In this document: in pieces, positions 34,574 to 42,892 of the stretch
How the letters are laid out: every line of letters starts with the position of its first letter
Numbering within the stretch: position 1 is the stretch's first letter
NCBI GenBank assembly: GCA_009835395.1
Contig: VXXM01000014.1
Location: 1-64,000 of the forward strand
DNA from: Acidimicrobiia bacterium
Lineage (GTDB): Bacteria; Actinomycetota; Acidimicrobiia; Acidimicrobiales; CATQHL01
Length of the DNA: 64,000 nucleotides
Reading direction: 5' to 3'
Made by a program: the position numbers and the translations under genes
Notes under the pieces: model-generated
What the model saw: the letters and a program-made list of their open reading frames with translations, nothing else
Told to the model about the DNA's origin: nothing
Databases searched by the model: none

Positions 34574-35784
34574 GAGTCGCCCGCCGGGCCGTCCCCGGGG
34601 CCGTCGCCCGGGTCGCCGCCCGGGCTGGCCGCGGGGGCGGCCGCGGGTACCGTCGCAATCTCCGGTTCCAGCCCCAGGCGCTGCGCCGCCCAGGTCGCGT
34701 GGCGGGCCAGCATCCGGTCGGGATGCCGCTGGTAGCGTCGCAGCGTCCCCACCACCTCGGGATCACTGCCGTCAGCGATGTTGCCCAGCACAACGAGGGC
34801 GTTGCGCCGCAGGTAGCGCGGATCGCGGGCAGGGATGTACCAGCGCCCGTGACGCTCCATGAGTTCCTCGTCGGCGGCGCCCAACAGGTCCAGGACATCC
34901 ACCGAGGCCTGCTCACCGACCTCCGCCGCCTCCGGCATGCGCCGGTTGGGCGGACAGACCTCCTGGCAGTCGTCACAGCCGTACAACCGGTCCCCGAGTG
35001 CTTCCCGGAACTCCATGGGGAAGTCGCCGGTGGCCTGCAGCAGCCATGCCAGGCAGCGGCGGGCGTCGACGACTCCCGCAGCGACGATCGCGCCCGTGGG
35101 GCAGCCGTCCAGGCAGCGCCGGCAGGGACCGCAACCGTCGGGTACCCGCTCGCCGGTGGGCGGCAGTGCCGCATCGGTGACCACCGATCCCAGCACCACC
35201 CAGCTTCCCGAGTTCTCCAGCAGGAGGTTGCTGTTCTTGCCGTAGTAGCCCAGGCCGGCCCTGCGCGCGGCCTCCCGATCCACCAAGGCGTTGTCGTCGG
35301 CCACGACGACGGTCCGGTACCCGTGATCGGCCAGCACCCGGGCGGCCGCGCCGAGGGCGGACCGCAGCGCGCCATAGACGTCATCGCTGGCGTAGCGGGC
35401 AACCCTGGCCACCGGACGACCCGGGACGGGCTCCGATGCCGTGGCGCGGGCATAGTCCAGCGCCCCCACCACCAGCGCGGCCGCCCCCGGGAGGATCCGT
35501 CCCGGGTCGGTGGAACGCTCGGGGTTGCGGTAGGTGAACTGCATGCCGCCGTGGTGACCCTGCGCCTTGCGGCGGTGGAGGATGCGCCGCGTGCTCTCGA
35601 ACACCTCCACCGGCGCCACACCCACGGCGGCCAGCCCGGCTCGCCGCCCCGCCTCCAGAACCTCGCTTCGCAGACCCGCCGGCGGCATGTCCCCCGCCGG
35701 TTCGTGCCCGCTCGGGCGACGCACGACGCGCGACGGTGCGAGCCGCGCGGGACCGTCGTACCCCTCGATGCGTCCGGCCGTCAC
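34570..35784 (-). CDS. queG: Epoxyqueuosine reductase QueG
   Basis: The product has 404 residues. QueG is a cobalamin and [4Fe-4S] enzyme that reduces epoxyqueuosine to queuosine in tRNA. Two ferredoxin clusters are visible: CGPCRRCLDGCPTGAI and CDDCQEVCPPN. Earlier blocks are MQFTYRNPERSTDP and LGYYGKNSNLL. A HEAT-like tail follows (DPEVVGTLRRYQRHPD). GTG 35784 is chosen because of TACGCT 7 nt upstream and family length; the frame is open further 5'. No other queuosine gene lies in the window. Confidence 0.92.
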   Translation of the reverse strand: MTAGRIEGYDGPARLAPSRVVRRPSGHEPAGDMPPAGLRSEVLEAGRRAGLAAVGVAPVEVFESTRRILHRRKAQGHHGGMQFTYRNPERSTDPGRILPGAAALVVGALDYARATASEPVPGRPVARVARYASDDVYGALRSALGAAARVLADHGYRTVVVADDNALVDREAARRAGLGYYGKNSNLLLENSGSWVVLGSVVTDAALPPTGERVPDGCGPCRRCLDGCPTGAIVAAGVVDARRCLAWLLQATGDFPMEFREALGDRLYGCDDCQEVCPPNRRMPEAAEVGEQASVDVLDLLGAADEELMERHGRWYIPARDPRYLRRNALVVLGNIADGSDPEVVGTLRRYQRHPDRMLARHATWAAQRLGLEPEIATVPAAAPAASPGGDPGDGPGDGPAGDS

Positions 35785-35791
35785 CGCCCCG

Positions 35792-35797
35792 AGCGTA
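35792..35797 (-). promoter_or_regulatory. Putative -10 box (TACGCT) of queG
   Basis: It ends 7 nt before GTG 35784, in the 44-nt gap between the epoxidase-cyclase gene and queG. Confidence 0.5.
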
Positions 35798-35828
35798 GGC
35801 GTCACGGGCCCCTCGATGGCCTCTACCC

Positions 35829-38800
35829 CTACCCGGAGACCCCCACCGAGGGTGCCAGATCCAGGCGGGCTCGACGCCGCTGCTCGTAGAGACCGAGCGC
35901 GTGGAGGGGGAAGTACTGCCGGTACAGGCCGTAGTCCAGAATCGCCGTGCGGAAGAACACTCCGGCCCCGTCCTGCCGGGGCCATCCTCCAGCCGCGTCC
36001 TGGGTGTCCAGCAGGAATCGAGCGCCCTGGACGATCGCCGTCCAGTCCGAATCGTCCGCCTCGAGCAGCGCAAGCATCGCCCACGCGGTCTGGATGACCT
36101 GACTCTCGGTATGGGCGACGTAGCGACCGGCCAGGCAGCCGCTGTGGTGCTCACCCCATCCCCCGTCGGGCCGCTGGCGATCCAGCAGCCACCGGCACGC
36201 CCGGCGCAGCGCCGGATCGCCGGGGCGGGCCCCCGCGGCAAGCAGACCTCTGACCCCGAAGAAGGTCCCGTAGATGAACTGAACGCCCCAGACACCGCGC
36301 CACGATCCGTCGCACTCCTGGGTCCGGCGGAGCCACGCCTCGCCCCGGGAGATCGCGCCCGTGACCTCCGGATCCGCGACTTCCGGGGAGTGCTCCCGGC
36401 AGGCGGCCAACGCGGCGAGGCAGGACGCGGTGCATTCGACATAGGAACGCTCGGTCATCGACTCGCCGAACATCTCGGCCGGATTCAGCCACTCGAGGCC
36501 GACCGCGGAGCGCCGCGCTTCGTAGCTGCCGAACCCGCCGTCGCGGTTCTGGCCGCGCAGCATGAAGCGGACCGCGTCGCCGAGCACCGCCGCGCCCGCG
36601 GCCTCGCGGTCGCCGGCGATCAGCCCGAGCACCGCTTCGGCGGTGCAGTCGGTCACAGGCCAGCCGTGCCACCGCCCGGCGAGACACCAGCCGCCCTTCG
36701 GGTCGGTCCGGTAGGCCTCACCGAATCCTTCGAAGCTGGTATCGATCTGTTGCCGCCCCAGGAAGTCGGCCCCGCGGCGCAGTGCGCTCTCGGTACCGTC
36801 GAAGCGCGGCACGGTCGCCAGCGCCTGCAGGGAGAACCCGGTGTCCCACGAGGCGGTTCTGGCTCCGCTGACACGCGTCCCGCCCTCGGCGTCCTCCCAG
36901 ATCCAGCCGTCCAGCCGCGCCAGAGCCTGCCGGCAGTCGCTGTCGTCGGGGTCGCGCAGCCACAGGGCGAGAATGTTGAGGAAGCCGCTGACCGGCGAGA
37001 TGCTCCGATGGGTGGTCGTCCGAAGTTCCCACCTGATGTGCCGGATCATCGACTCGGTACATCGGGCCCGTCGACCCTCGCTGTGGAACCGTTCGTACCA
37101 CCGCGCAAGCCCGAGGCCGGCCCGGAGCCACACACCGGGTCGGGCGAAGAGATCGGCGTCCCGCAGGCGATTGCGACCGGCGGAGAAATCGACGTTGGCG
37201 TACCCCTGGGGAAACAACTCCTCCCGGATGGCGGCGACCACCGGCGTGACGGGGGCTCGGAAGCGAAGCGGGTAGACGGCCGCCATCGCCAAATAGATGA
37301 GCCGAGTGTGGCAGTACCACCTCGAAGGATGCAACGCCGTCCAGCGCGGCAGGCTCCACAGTTCCGGCAGAACGGCGTTGACGCCTCGCCAGTCGTAGAG
37401 GCCGACGAGCGCCAACCAGAACTTCCCCCAACTCGGGATGCCCAGAACCCCCTCTGCCTGCAGGAATCGCCGGGCCGGTTCGATCAGCGGGTCATCTCGC
37501 TCGACACCGAGCAATCGTGCCGCAACGTAGACGAGGGTGGTGACGAACAGCTGGGGTGGGGCGTGCTCGTGCAGACCCCACGAGCCGCCTTCGAGACGGG
37601 ACCGCTCGAAGTAGCGCAGCACGAGCCGTCGGCGGTCCGCATCGAGCGGCCGTCCCAGAATGTGGTGCAACAGCACGTACTGCGCGGTGAGCATGGGACA
37701 CCACGCCATCTCGCCCTCCCAGGCGCCGTCGGCGCCCTGGAGGCTCACCAACCGCGCGCTCGCGCTCCTGAGTGTCGGGCCGGCGTCAGGTGACGCGACC
37801 TCCTCCGGGCGGCTGGGCCGGCGGTCCCTGGTTCTCGACGGCATCGACACCAGGAAGCCGCGAGCCAAGGTGTCCCGAGCTCGCTCGTCCTTCTGTCCAC
37901 CGGCGTGCCGCGCCCGACGCAGCAGCCGGATCCCGCGCAGGACCCAGCCGAGGCGAACCGCCAGGGCACGCACGGTCCCGTTGGCCTGACGCCAGGCGGA
38001 TCGGTCGCAGGATCTCGGAATCTCGCTGACCGCGGCACGGGCCGCCATCGCCCCACTGGCCAGCCCCAGGCTGGCTATCGATGTGTTCTCGCAGGCGAGC
38101 AAGCCGATCGTCCGGTCGCGGACCGCGGGACTCTCTCGCAAGCGCCGGTAGACCGTGTGCCTGAGCGCCACGGATTCGACCCGATGATCAGCGAAGATCT
38201 CGTACAGACCCATGGCGAGGAGTTCCGGTGCCCGGGTCGCCTGGAGCCGCCTCTTGGTGAAGTCGCGAAAGCCCCGCCCTTCGGCCAGTGTCAGGGCATC
38301 GCCGAAGCCGAGGGTCATCCCCACGGCCGTCAGCGGGTGGTAGTGCCCCGCGGCGTCCCCGATGAGGACTCGCCGTGGGCTCCCGTATGTGGCGCGCGGC
38401 CTCAGCGCATTGGCCGCGGCAAGGAATCTGCGCGCCCGCAGCGCTTCGACGAACGCAGGCCTCAGCACCTCCGGCATCCAGCCGGCATACGAGTCCGACA
38501 TCACGGCGACCAGGTCCCGCGGCGAGTGTCCCAACGGAACGTCGACGATCACCCGGACGGAATCCTCGCCCAGGCGATAGATGAGAATCGGCCCCGGTCC
38601 ACCGCAGACCACGTGCCCGTAACCCTCCAGCGGCAGGCTCACCCCACTCAGTTCGATCCCCATCATCCGCGAGCAGTTGCTCGGGCTCGTCCAGAGACCC
38701 AATGATCGACGCACGACCGATGACCGCCCGTCCGCACCGACGATCAGCTCGGCCTTCAGGGATTCGTCGGTGCCATTGCGGGTGAACGTGACCGAGTGGT

Positions 38801-39203
38801 CCTCGACCGCCCGCACACGCGCATGCAGCACGAAGTCGACCCCCGGCTCCTCCTCGACAGCTTCACGCAAGCGCGAGACGAGCACCTCGTGTTCGCACAC
38901 CAAGCCGTGAGACCCGTCCGGGTACCGGAGCACGATCGGCTCCGACCGGTCCTCGGGGAATACCGCGAATCCCTTGCCCTTGGCGCTCCGCGGCTGCGTC
39001 TCGAGCCCTATCCCGAAATCTTGGAGTATGCGCACAGCGGGGGGATGCAGCCACTCGCCCGCAAGCCGTTTCGAAGTATTGGGGTTTGCCTCGAGCAAGG
39101 CCACCGAGGCGCCTCGACGCGCGTGAGCGAGCGCGCACAGGCTGCCTACCGGACCCGCGCCGACGACGGCTATGTCGTAGCTCGGGGCAGTGGTGCCGCT
39201 CAC
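35829..39203 (-). CDS. Fused squalene-epoxidase-like flavoprotein and oxidosqualene cyclase
   Basis: The product has 1124 residues without a stop or frameshift. Residues 1-430 are a group-A-type FAD monooxygenase: VVGAGPVGS at 13-21, GADGRSSVVRR at 156-166, and GDA at 282-284 with HPLTAVGMT at 289-297. The HPLT..GMT form is typical of squalene epoxidase. Residues 475-1110 are a triterpene cyclase: WYCHTR at 629-634, SWDTGF near 785, the proton-donor motif DCTAE at 852-856, YVECT at 921-925, and QW repeats at 489-495, 885-891, 962-968, 1010-1016 and 1068-1074. The bacterial hopene-cyclase DxDD motif is absent, so the substrate should be oxidosqualene. The protein would turn squalene into a sterol skeleton such as lanosterol. 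The linker (430-475) is basic. GTG 39203 overlaps a 26-codon leader ORF. GC is lower than in neighbours. Confidence 0.9.
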   Translation of the reverse strand: MSGTTAPSYDIAVVGAGPVGSLCALAHARRGASVALLEANPNTSKRLAGEWLHPPAVRILQDFGIGLETQPRSAKGKGFAVFPEDRSEPIVLRYPDGSHGLVCEHEVLVSRLREAVEEEPGVDFVLHARVRAVEDHSVTFTRNGTDESLKAELIVGADGRSSVVRRSLGLWTSPSNCSRMMGIELSGVSLPLEGYGHVVCGGPGPILIYRLGEDSVRVIVDVPLGHSPRDLVAVMSDSYAGWMPEVLRPAFVEALRARRFLAAANALRPRATYGSPRRVLIGDAAGHYHPLTAVGMTLGFGDALTLAEGRGFRDFTKRRLQATRAPELLAMGLYEIFADHRVESVALRHTVYRRLRESPAVRDRTIGLLACENTSIASLGLASGAMAARAAVSEIPRSCDRSAWRQANGTVRALAVRLGWVLRGIRLLRRARHAGGQKDERARDTLARGFLVSMPSRTRDRRPSRPEEVASPDAGPTLRSASARLVSLQGADGAWEGEMAWCPMLTAQYVLLHHILGRPLDADRRRLVLRYFERSRLEGGSWGLHEHAPPQLFVTTLVYVAARLLGVERDDPLIEPARRFLQAEGVLGIPSWGKFWLALVGLYDWRGVNAVLPELWSLPRWTALHPSRWYCHTRLIYLAMAAVYPLRFRAPVTPVVAAIREELFPQGYANVDFSAGRNRLRDADLFARPGVWLRAGLGLARWYERFHSEGRRARCTESMIRHIRWELRTTTHRSISPVSGFLNILALWLRDPDDSDCRQALARLDGWIWEDAEGGTRVSGARTASWDTGFSLQALATVPRFDGTESALRRGADFLGRQQIDTSFEGFGEAYRTDPKGGWCLAGRWHGWPVTDCTAEAVLGLIAGDREAAGAAVLGDAVRFMLRGQNRDGGFGSYEARRSAVGLEWLNPAEMFGESMTERSYVECTASCLAALAACREHSPEVADPEVTGAISRGEAWLRRTQECDGSWRGVWGVQFIYGTFFGVRGLLAAGARPGDPALRRACRWLLDRQRPDGGWGEHHSGCLAGRYVAHTESQVIQTAWAMLALLEADDSDWTAIVQGARFLLDTQDAAGGWPRQDGAGVFFRTAILDYGLYRQYFPLHALGLYEQRRRARLDLAPSVGVSG

Positions 39204-39280
39204 CGGCTGATCCCCGCCGGCGGACGGCGGTCACGCGGGCAGAGGGCACGCAGCCGGCACGGTTTCTCGGGACCCGCCAT
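39200..39280 (-). CDS. Possible 26-codon leaderless leader ORF coupled to the epoxidase-cyclase gene
   Basis: ATG 39280 lies exactly 6 nt after TACGGT (39292-39287), the leaderless pattern of this genome. The peptide (MAGPEKPCRL... ending AGISR) has two Cys and many Arg and Pro; no function recognised. Its TGA overlaps the GTG of the downstream gene as GTGA. A GGGGA lies 8 nt before that GTG, so the cyclase start may also be read independently. Confidence 0.45.
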   Translation of the reverse strand: MAGPEKPCRLRALCPRDRRPPAGISR

Positions 39281-39286
39281 CCGGCC

Positions 39287-39292
39287 ACCGTA
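39287..39292 (-). promoter_or_regulatory. Putative -10 box (TACGGT) for the epoxidase-cyclase transcript
   Basis: It lies between the trpD stop (39315) and the ATG of the 26-codon ORF, 6 nt before that ATG. Confidence 0.5.
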
Positions 39293-39314
39293 GTTCGGGG
39301 CCGCAGAGCGGGAG

Positions 39315-40388
39315 TCAGTGATCGTCGGCGAGGCCGCGGGACACCTCCACCCAGCGGGACAGCTTGACCGCCGCCGCTCCGCTGTCGAGCGCCCCCGCCG
39401 CCAGCCGCAGACCCGCGGGGAGGTCGGCGGCGAGATCACCCACGACGAGCCCGGCGGCGGCGTTCAGGCACACGATGTCCCGCCAGGGCACGGCTTCGCC
39501 CGCCAGCAGCGCCTGAGTCGCCGCCACCCCCGCGGCCAAGTCCGCGCCGGCCAGATCGGCCAGGCCGACGGTCGCCAGGCCCAGCTCCTCCGGCGTCACG
39601 GCATAGCGCTCGATCCGCCCCTCGCGCAGCTCGATCACCCTCGTCGGCCCGATCGTGGACAGCTCGTCGAGGCGGGGATAGCCGTGCACCACCATGGCGC
39701 GTTGCGTGCCGGTGACGGCCAGCACCTCCGCCATCCGCTCGGCCATGGCGGGGTCGTTCACCCCGATCACCTGGCGCCGCACGCCCGCGGGGTTCGCCAT
39801 CGGACCGAGGTAGTTGAACGCCGTGGGTACGCCGAGGCTGCGCCGCGTCGGGCCGGCATGGCGCAGCGCCGGATGGAACAGAGGCGCCAGGCAGAAGGCG
39901 ATACCGACCTGCTCGAGGCTGGCGGCGACGCCTGCCGGTCCTAGGTCCACCACCACACCGAGGGCCTCAAGGAGGTCGGCGGAGCCGCAGGCCGACGACA
40001 CCGCACGGTTGCCATGCTTGCAGACCCGGGCACCGGCGCCGGCTGCCACGAGTGCCGCCATGGTCGAGATGTTCAGCGTGCCGCTGCCGTCGCCGCCAGT
40101 GCCGGCGGTGTCGATCAGTCCCATCGCCTCGGCGTCGACGTCGACCTCCAGCGCCGCCGCCCGCAACCCCTCGAGCAGCCCGGCCAACTCGGCGGCCGTC
40201 TCGCCCTTGGTGCGCAGGCCGATCAGCAGCCCCGCCATCTCGGCCTCGGAGGCCTGACCGGTCAGCATGGCGTCGGCCGCCGCCCGCGCCTGGACTCCCG
40301 ACAGGTGCTCGCCCGCCACCAACGTCCTGAACAGTTCGGCGAAATCCAGCCGGCTGCCGGTGCTCGGGACGTCGGGATGCTCGGACAT
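39315..40388 (-). CDS. trpD: Anthranilate phosphoribosyltransferase TrpD
   Basis: The product has 357 residues. It joins anthranilate and PRPP in tryptophan synthesis. Seen: DTAGTGGDGSGTLNIST near 93-109 (PRPP loop GTGGDG), KHGNRAVSSACGSAD near 123-137, and RRSLGVPTAFNYLGPMANP with the anthranilate-site Arg. ATG 40388 has a good ribosome site (GAGGAA). The open frame continues far upstream but against a coding gene on the other strand. No other trp gene is adjacent. Confidence 0.94.
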   Translation of the reverse strand: MSEHPDVPSTGSRLDFAELFRTLVAGEHLSGVQARAAADAMLTGQASEAEMAGLLIGLRTKGETAAELAGLLEGLRAAALEVDVDAEAMGLIDTAGTGGDGSGTLNISTMAALVAAGAGARVCKHGNRAVSSACGSADLLEALGVVVDLGPAGVAASLEQVGIAFCLAPLFHPALRHAGPTRRSLGVPTAFNYLGPMANPAGVRRQVIGVNDPAMAERMAEVLAVTGTQRAMVVHGYPRLDELSTIGPTRVIELREGRIERYAVTPEELGLATVGLADLAGADLAAGVAATQALLAGEAVPWRDIVCLNAAAGLVVGDLAADLPAGLRLAAGALDSGAAAVKLSRWVEVSRGLADDH

Positions 40389-40399
40389 GCTGTTTCCTC

Positions 40400-40431
40400 G
40401 GTTCTCAGGGGTTCTCGGTCGGTCCGAACCC
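40400..40431 (-). promoter_or_regulatory. Hairpin and direct repeat in the trpD leader
   Basis: A 6-bp stem (GGGTTC 40409-40414 with GAACCC 40426-40431, 11-base loop) and a GGTTCTC repeat with 10-nt period lie just upstream of the trpD ribosome site. A role in trpD control is possible but unsupported by a Trp-codon leader. Confidence 0.3.
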
Positions 40432-40478
40432 GCAGGGATGCGTTCGGGCGCCCACCTGAGCGGGCGGGGATCTACCTC

Positions 40479-40484
40479 TAGCAT
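40479..40484 (+). promoter_or_regulatory. Putative -10 box (TAGCAT) of the FGGY kinase gene
   Basis: It ends 7 nt before GTG 40492. The in-frame ATG at 40483 overlaps the box itself, so the GTG is the better start. Confidence 0.5.
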
Positions 40485-40491
40485 GCCAACC

Positions 40492-41955
40492 GTGTCCGGC
40501 CGTGCCGCATCCGGCCCCGTAAGGATCCTGGTGATCGACATCGGGAGCACGAGCGTGCGAACGGCGGTCGTTGACGCCTCCGGCCATCTCCGCCACACTC
40601 GCCGCCTGCCGACTCCCCGGCGCTCACCCGCTCCGGGGCTCCTGGAGTTCGATCCGGTCGCCCTGGCCGATGCCGCCATGACCGCCGCCACGGCGACACT
40701 GAGCGAGGCGGGGGCGGTGGACGCCGTCGGCATCGCCAACCAGCGCGCCTCCACGGTGGTGTGGGATCGCGCCTCGGGCGCTCCGGTGGGCCCCGGGCTG
40801 GGCTGGCAGGACCTGCGTACTGCACTGGATTGCCTCAGCCTGCAGAGCGAGGGGCTGCGCCTGGCGCCCAACCAGCCCGCCACCAAGGCTGCACATCTGA
40901 TCGGCGCCGCCGGCGCACCGCCCGAGAGACTCTGCGTCGGCACGCTGGACTCCTGGCTCGTCTGGAACCTCACCGGCGGGACGCAGCACCTCACCGACGC
41001 CACCAACGCCGCGATCACCGGACTGTGCCACACCGACCGCGTGGAGTGGGACCACGCCGTCGCCGAGAGGCTCGGCATCCCCGCCGCCGGCCTGCCTCGC
41101 ATCGTCGACAGCAGCGGGCCGCTGGTCGAGGCCGCGGCGCTCCCGGGGAGCCCGTTGATCGTCGGCGTGGCCGGCGACCAGCAGGCGGCACTCGTGGGAG
41201 CCGGCTGCGTGCGGCGCGGTGACGTGAAGATCACATTCGGAACCGGAGCCACACTGGACGCCTGCCTGGGACCCGGCGACCCCCCAGCGGAGGTCCGCGG
41301 TCCCACCGGCACCTTTCCGATCGTCGCCTGGCAGCAGCACGGGCAGGTGACCTGGGGCATCGAAGCCATGATGCTCAGCGCCGGCAGTTGCGTCGCCTGG
41401 CTCTGCGAGTTGGGTCTGCTCGAGGATCCCGGCCGCTCCGACGCCGTCGCCGCCGGCTCCCTCGACAGCGCCGGCGTGCGCTTCGTCCCCGCCCAGATGG
41501 GCCTCGGCACGCCCGACTGGGACTTCGGGGCTCGCAGCGCCTTCACCGGTCTGACCACCACCGCCGGTACGGCCCATCTCGTGCGCGCCGTGCTGGAGGG
41601 CGTCGCGCACCGCGGGGTCGACATGCTCGAGGCGGCTCGCGCCGACAGCGGCCTGGAGCTCGCCGAGGTGGTCGTGGACGGGGGCATGAGCGTCAATGGC
41701 ACCTTCCTGCAGGCACTCGCCAACGCCTCCGGACAGTGTGTGCGCGTCGCCCCCGAGGTGGAGTGCACTGCCTTGGGCGCCGGCTACCTGGCGGGCCTGG
41801 GAATCGGGGCCTGGGACGGCTGGGACGAGGTGGCCTCGCTGCGAGCGCCGACGCGGACCGTCGAGCCTTGCCGGCAGGCGGATCGGGCCGCCTGGCAGGA
41901 GGCCAAGCGGCGAGCCGCCGGCTGGCATCCCGACCTCAGCGCCGTCTCCTTCTGA
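40492..41955 (+). CDS. FGGY-family carbohydrate kinase, glycerol-kinase-like
   Basis: The product has 487 residues. The N-terminal ATPase loop is VIDIGSTSVRTAVVD. NQRASTVVWDRASG followed by GWQDLRT, and GDQQAALVGAGC, resemble glycerol kinase (the latter matches its GDQQAA block). ITFGTGATLDACLG and VVDGGMSVNGTFLQ are the C-terminal FGGY blocks. The probable reaction is glycerol to glycerol 3-phosphate; other sugar kinases of the family remain possible because the sugar-binding loop diverges (WQDLRT for WQDTRT). No glycerol facilitator is nearby. Confidence 0.85.
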   Translation: MSGRAASGPVRILVIDIGSTSVRTAVVDASGHLRHTRRLPTPRRSPAPGLLEFDPVALADAAMTAATATLSEAGAVDAVGIANQRASTVVWDRASGAPVGPGLGWQDLRTALDCLSLQSEGLRLAPNQPATKAAHLIGAAGAPPERLCVGTLDSWLVWNLTGGTQHLTDATNAAITGLCHTDRVEWDHAVAERLGIPAAGLPRIVDSSGPLVEAAALPGSPLIVGVAGDQQAALVGAGCVRRGDVKITFGTGATLDACLGPGDPPAEVRGPTGTFPIVAWQQHGQVTWGIEAMMLSAGSCVAWLCELGLLEDPGRSDAVAAGSLDSAGVRFVPAQMGLGTPDWDFGARSAFTGLTTTAGTAHLVRAVLEGVAHRGVDMLEAARADSGLELAEVVVDGGMSVNGTFLQALANASGQCVRVAPEVECTALGAGYLAGLGIGAWDGWDEVASLRAPTRTVEPCRQADRAAWQEAKRRAAGWHPDLSAVSF

Positions 41956-42035
41956 ATGCCCGAGCCACTCCGAGCCGGAGATCGCGCCAGCGCAAGGTGC
42001 CGACGGCCCGGCGACTCTGGCAGACTGTCAGCGAC

Positions 42036-42401
<366 letters not shown>

Positions 42402-42402
42402 G

Positions 42403-42888
42403 TCACCGAACCCGGGGCGGGCGGGGCGCGACCGCCAGCCTCCCGGCGCGCAGGAAATCCCGCCGGCGCGCCGGATCGGCCAGCCCGAAGCGCCGCCACG
42501 ACCACCACAACGCCGCCGCACCGATCAGTTCCATACCGACCAGCAACCAGATCGGCCGCAGGCCCCTTCCGGCCACCTCGCCGGCGCCCAGGGGCCACCA
42601 GAACGTCTCGGTGCGCAGCCAGGCGCCGTCCAGCACGAGGTGGCAGAAGAGCCCGATCGGCACGCCCAACCAGCGACGTTGCACCAGACGCCTGCCCCAT
42701 CCTCCGAGCATGACCGCGGTCATCGCCCCGATCGGCAACAACAGCGAGTCCATGATCCACAGCGCCTCGACGGCGAGCGCCAGGGAGGGCACCACCGCGC
42801 CGGCCAGCACGAAGCGATAGTCCAGGCCGCGGCTCGAGAACACTGCCGCAACAGCCGGGACGGCCAGCCCGGCGAACCAGAGCAACAC
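42403..42888 (-). CDS. Membrane protein, possible integral-membrane hydrolase-like family
   Basis: The product has 161 residues with about five hydrophobic segments. Conserved-looking features include DYRFVLAGAVVPSL near 23-36, IMDSLLLP, a His-Asp pair in GLFCHLVLDGAW near 80-91 and FGLADPARRRDFLRAGRL near the end. Similar small actinobacterial proteins with HLxLDG exist without a known function. The start is GTG, 4 nt after the stop of the zinc-ribbon gene, so it is in that operon. Its 3' end abuts rnpB. Confidence 0.65.
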   Translation of the reverse strand: MLLWFAGLAVPAVAAVFSSRGLDYRFVLAGAVVPSLALAVEALWIMDSLLLPIGAMTAVMLGGWGRRLVQRRWLGVPIGLFCHLVLDGAWLRTETFWWPLGAGEVAGRGLRPIWLLVGMELIGAAALWWSWRRFGLADPARRRDFLRAGRLAVAPRPPRVR

Positions 42889-42892
42889 TGGC

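Noticed and set aside
35901..37793. 630-codon plus-strand frame opposite the cyclase
   Set aside because: It is antisense to the cyclase half, whose motifs are unmistakable, and shows only composition-driven Arg/Gly/Pro-rich peptide.
35829..39203. Reading the C-terminal half as squalene-hopene cyclase
   Set aside because: Hopene cyclases have a DxDD proton-donor motif. Here the matching site is DCTAE, with the YVECT partner, as in oxidosqualene cyclases.
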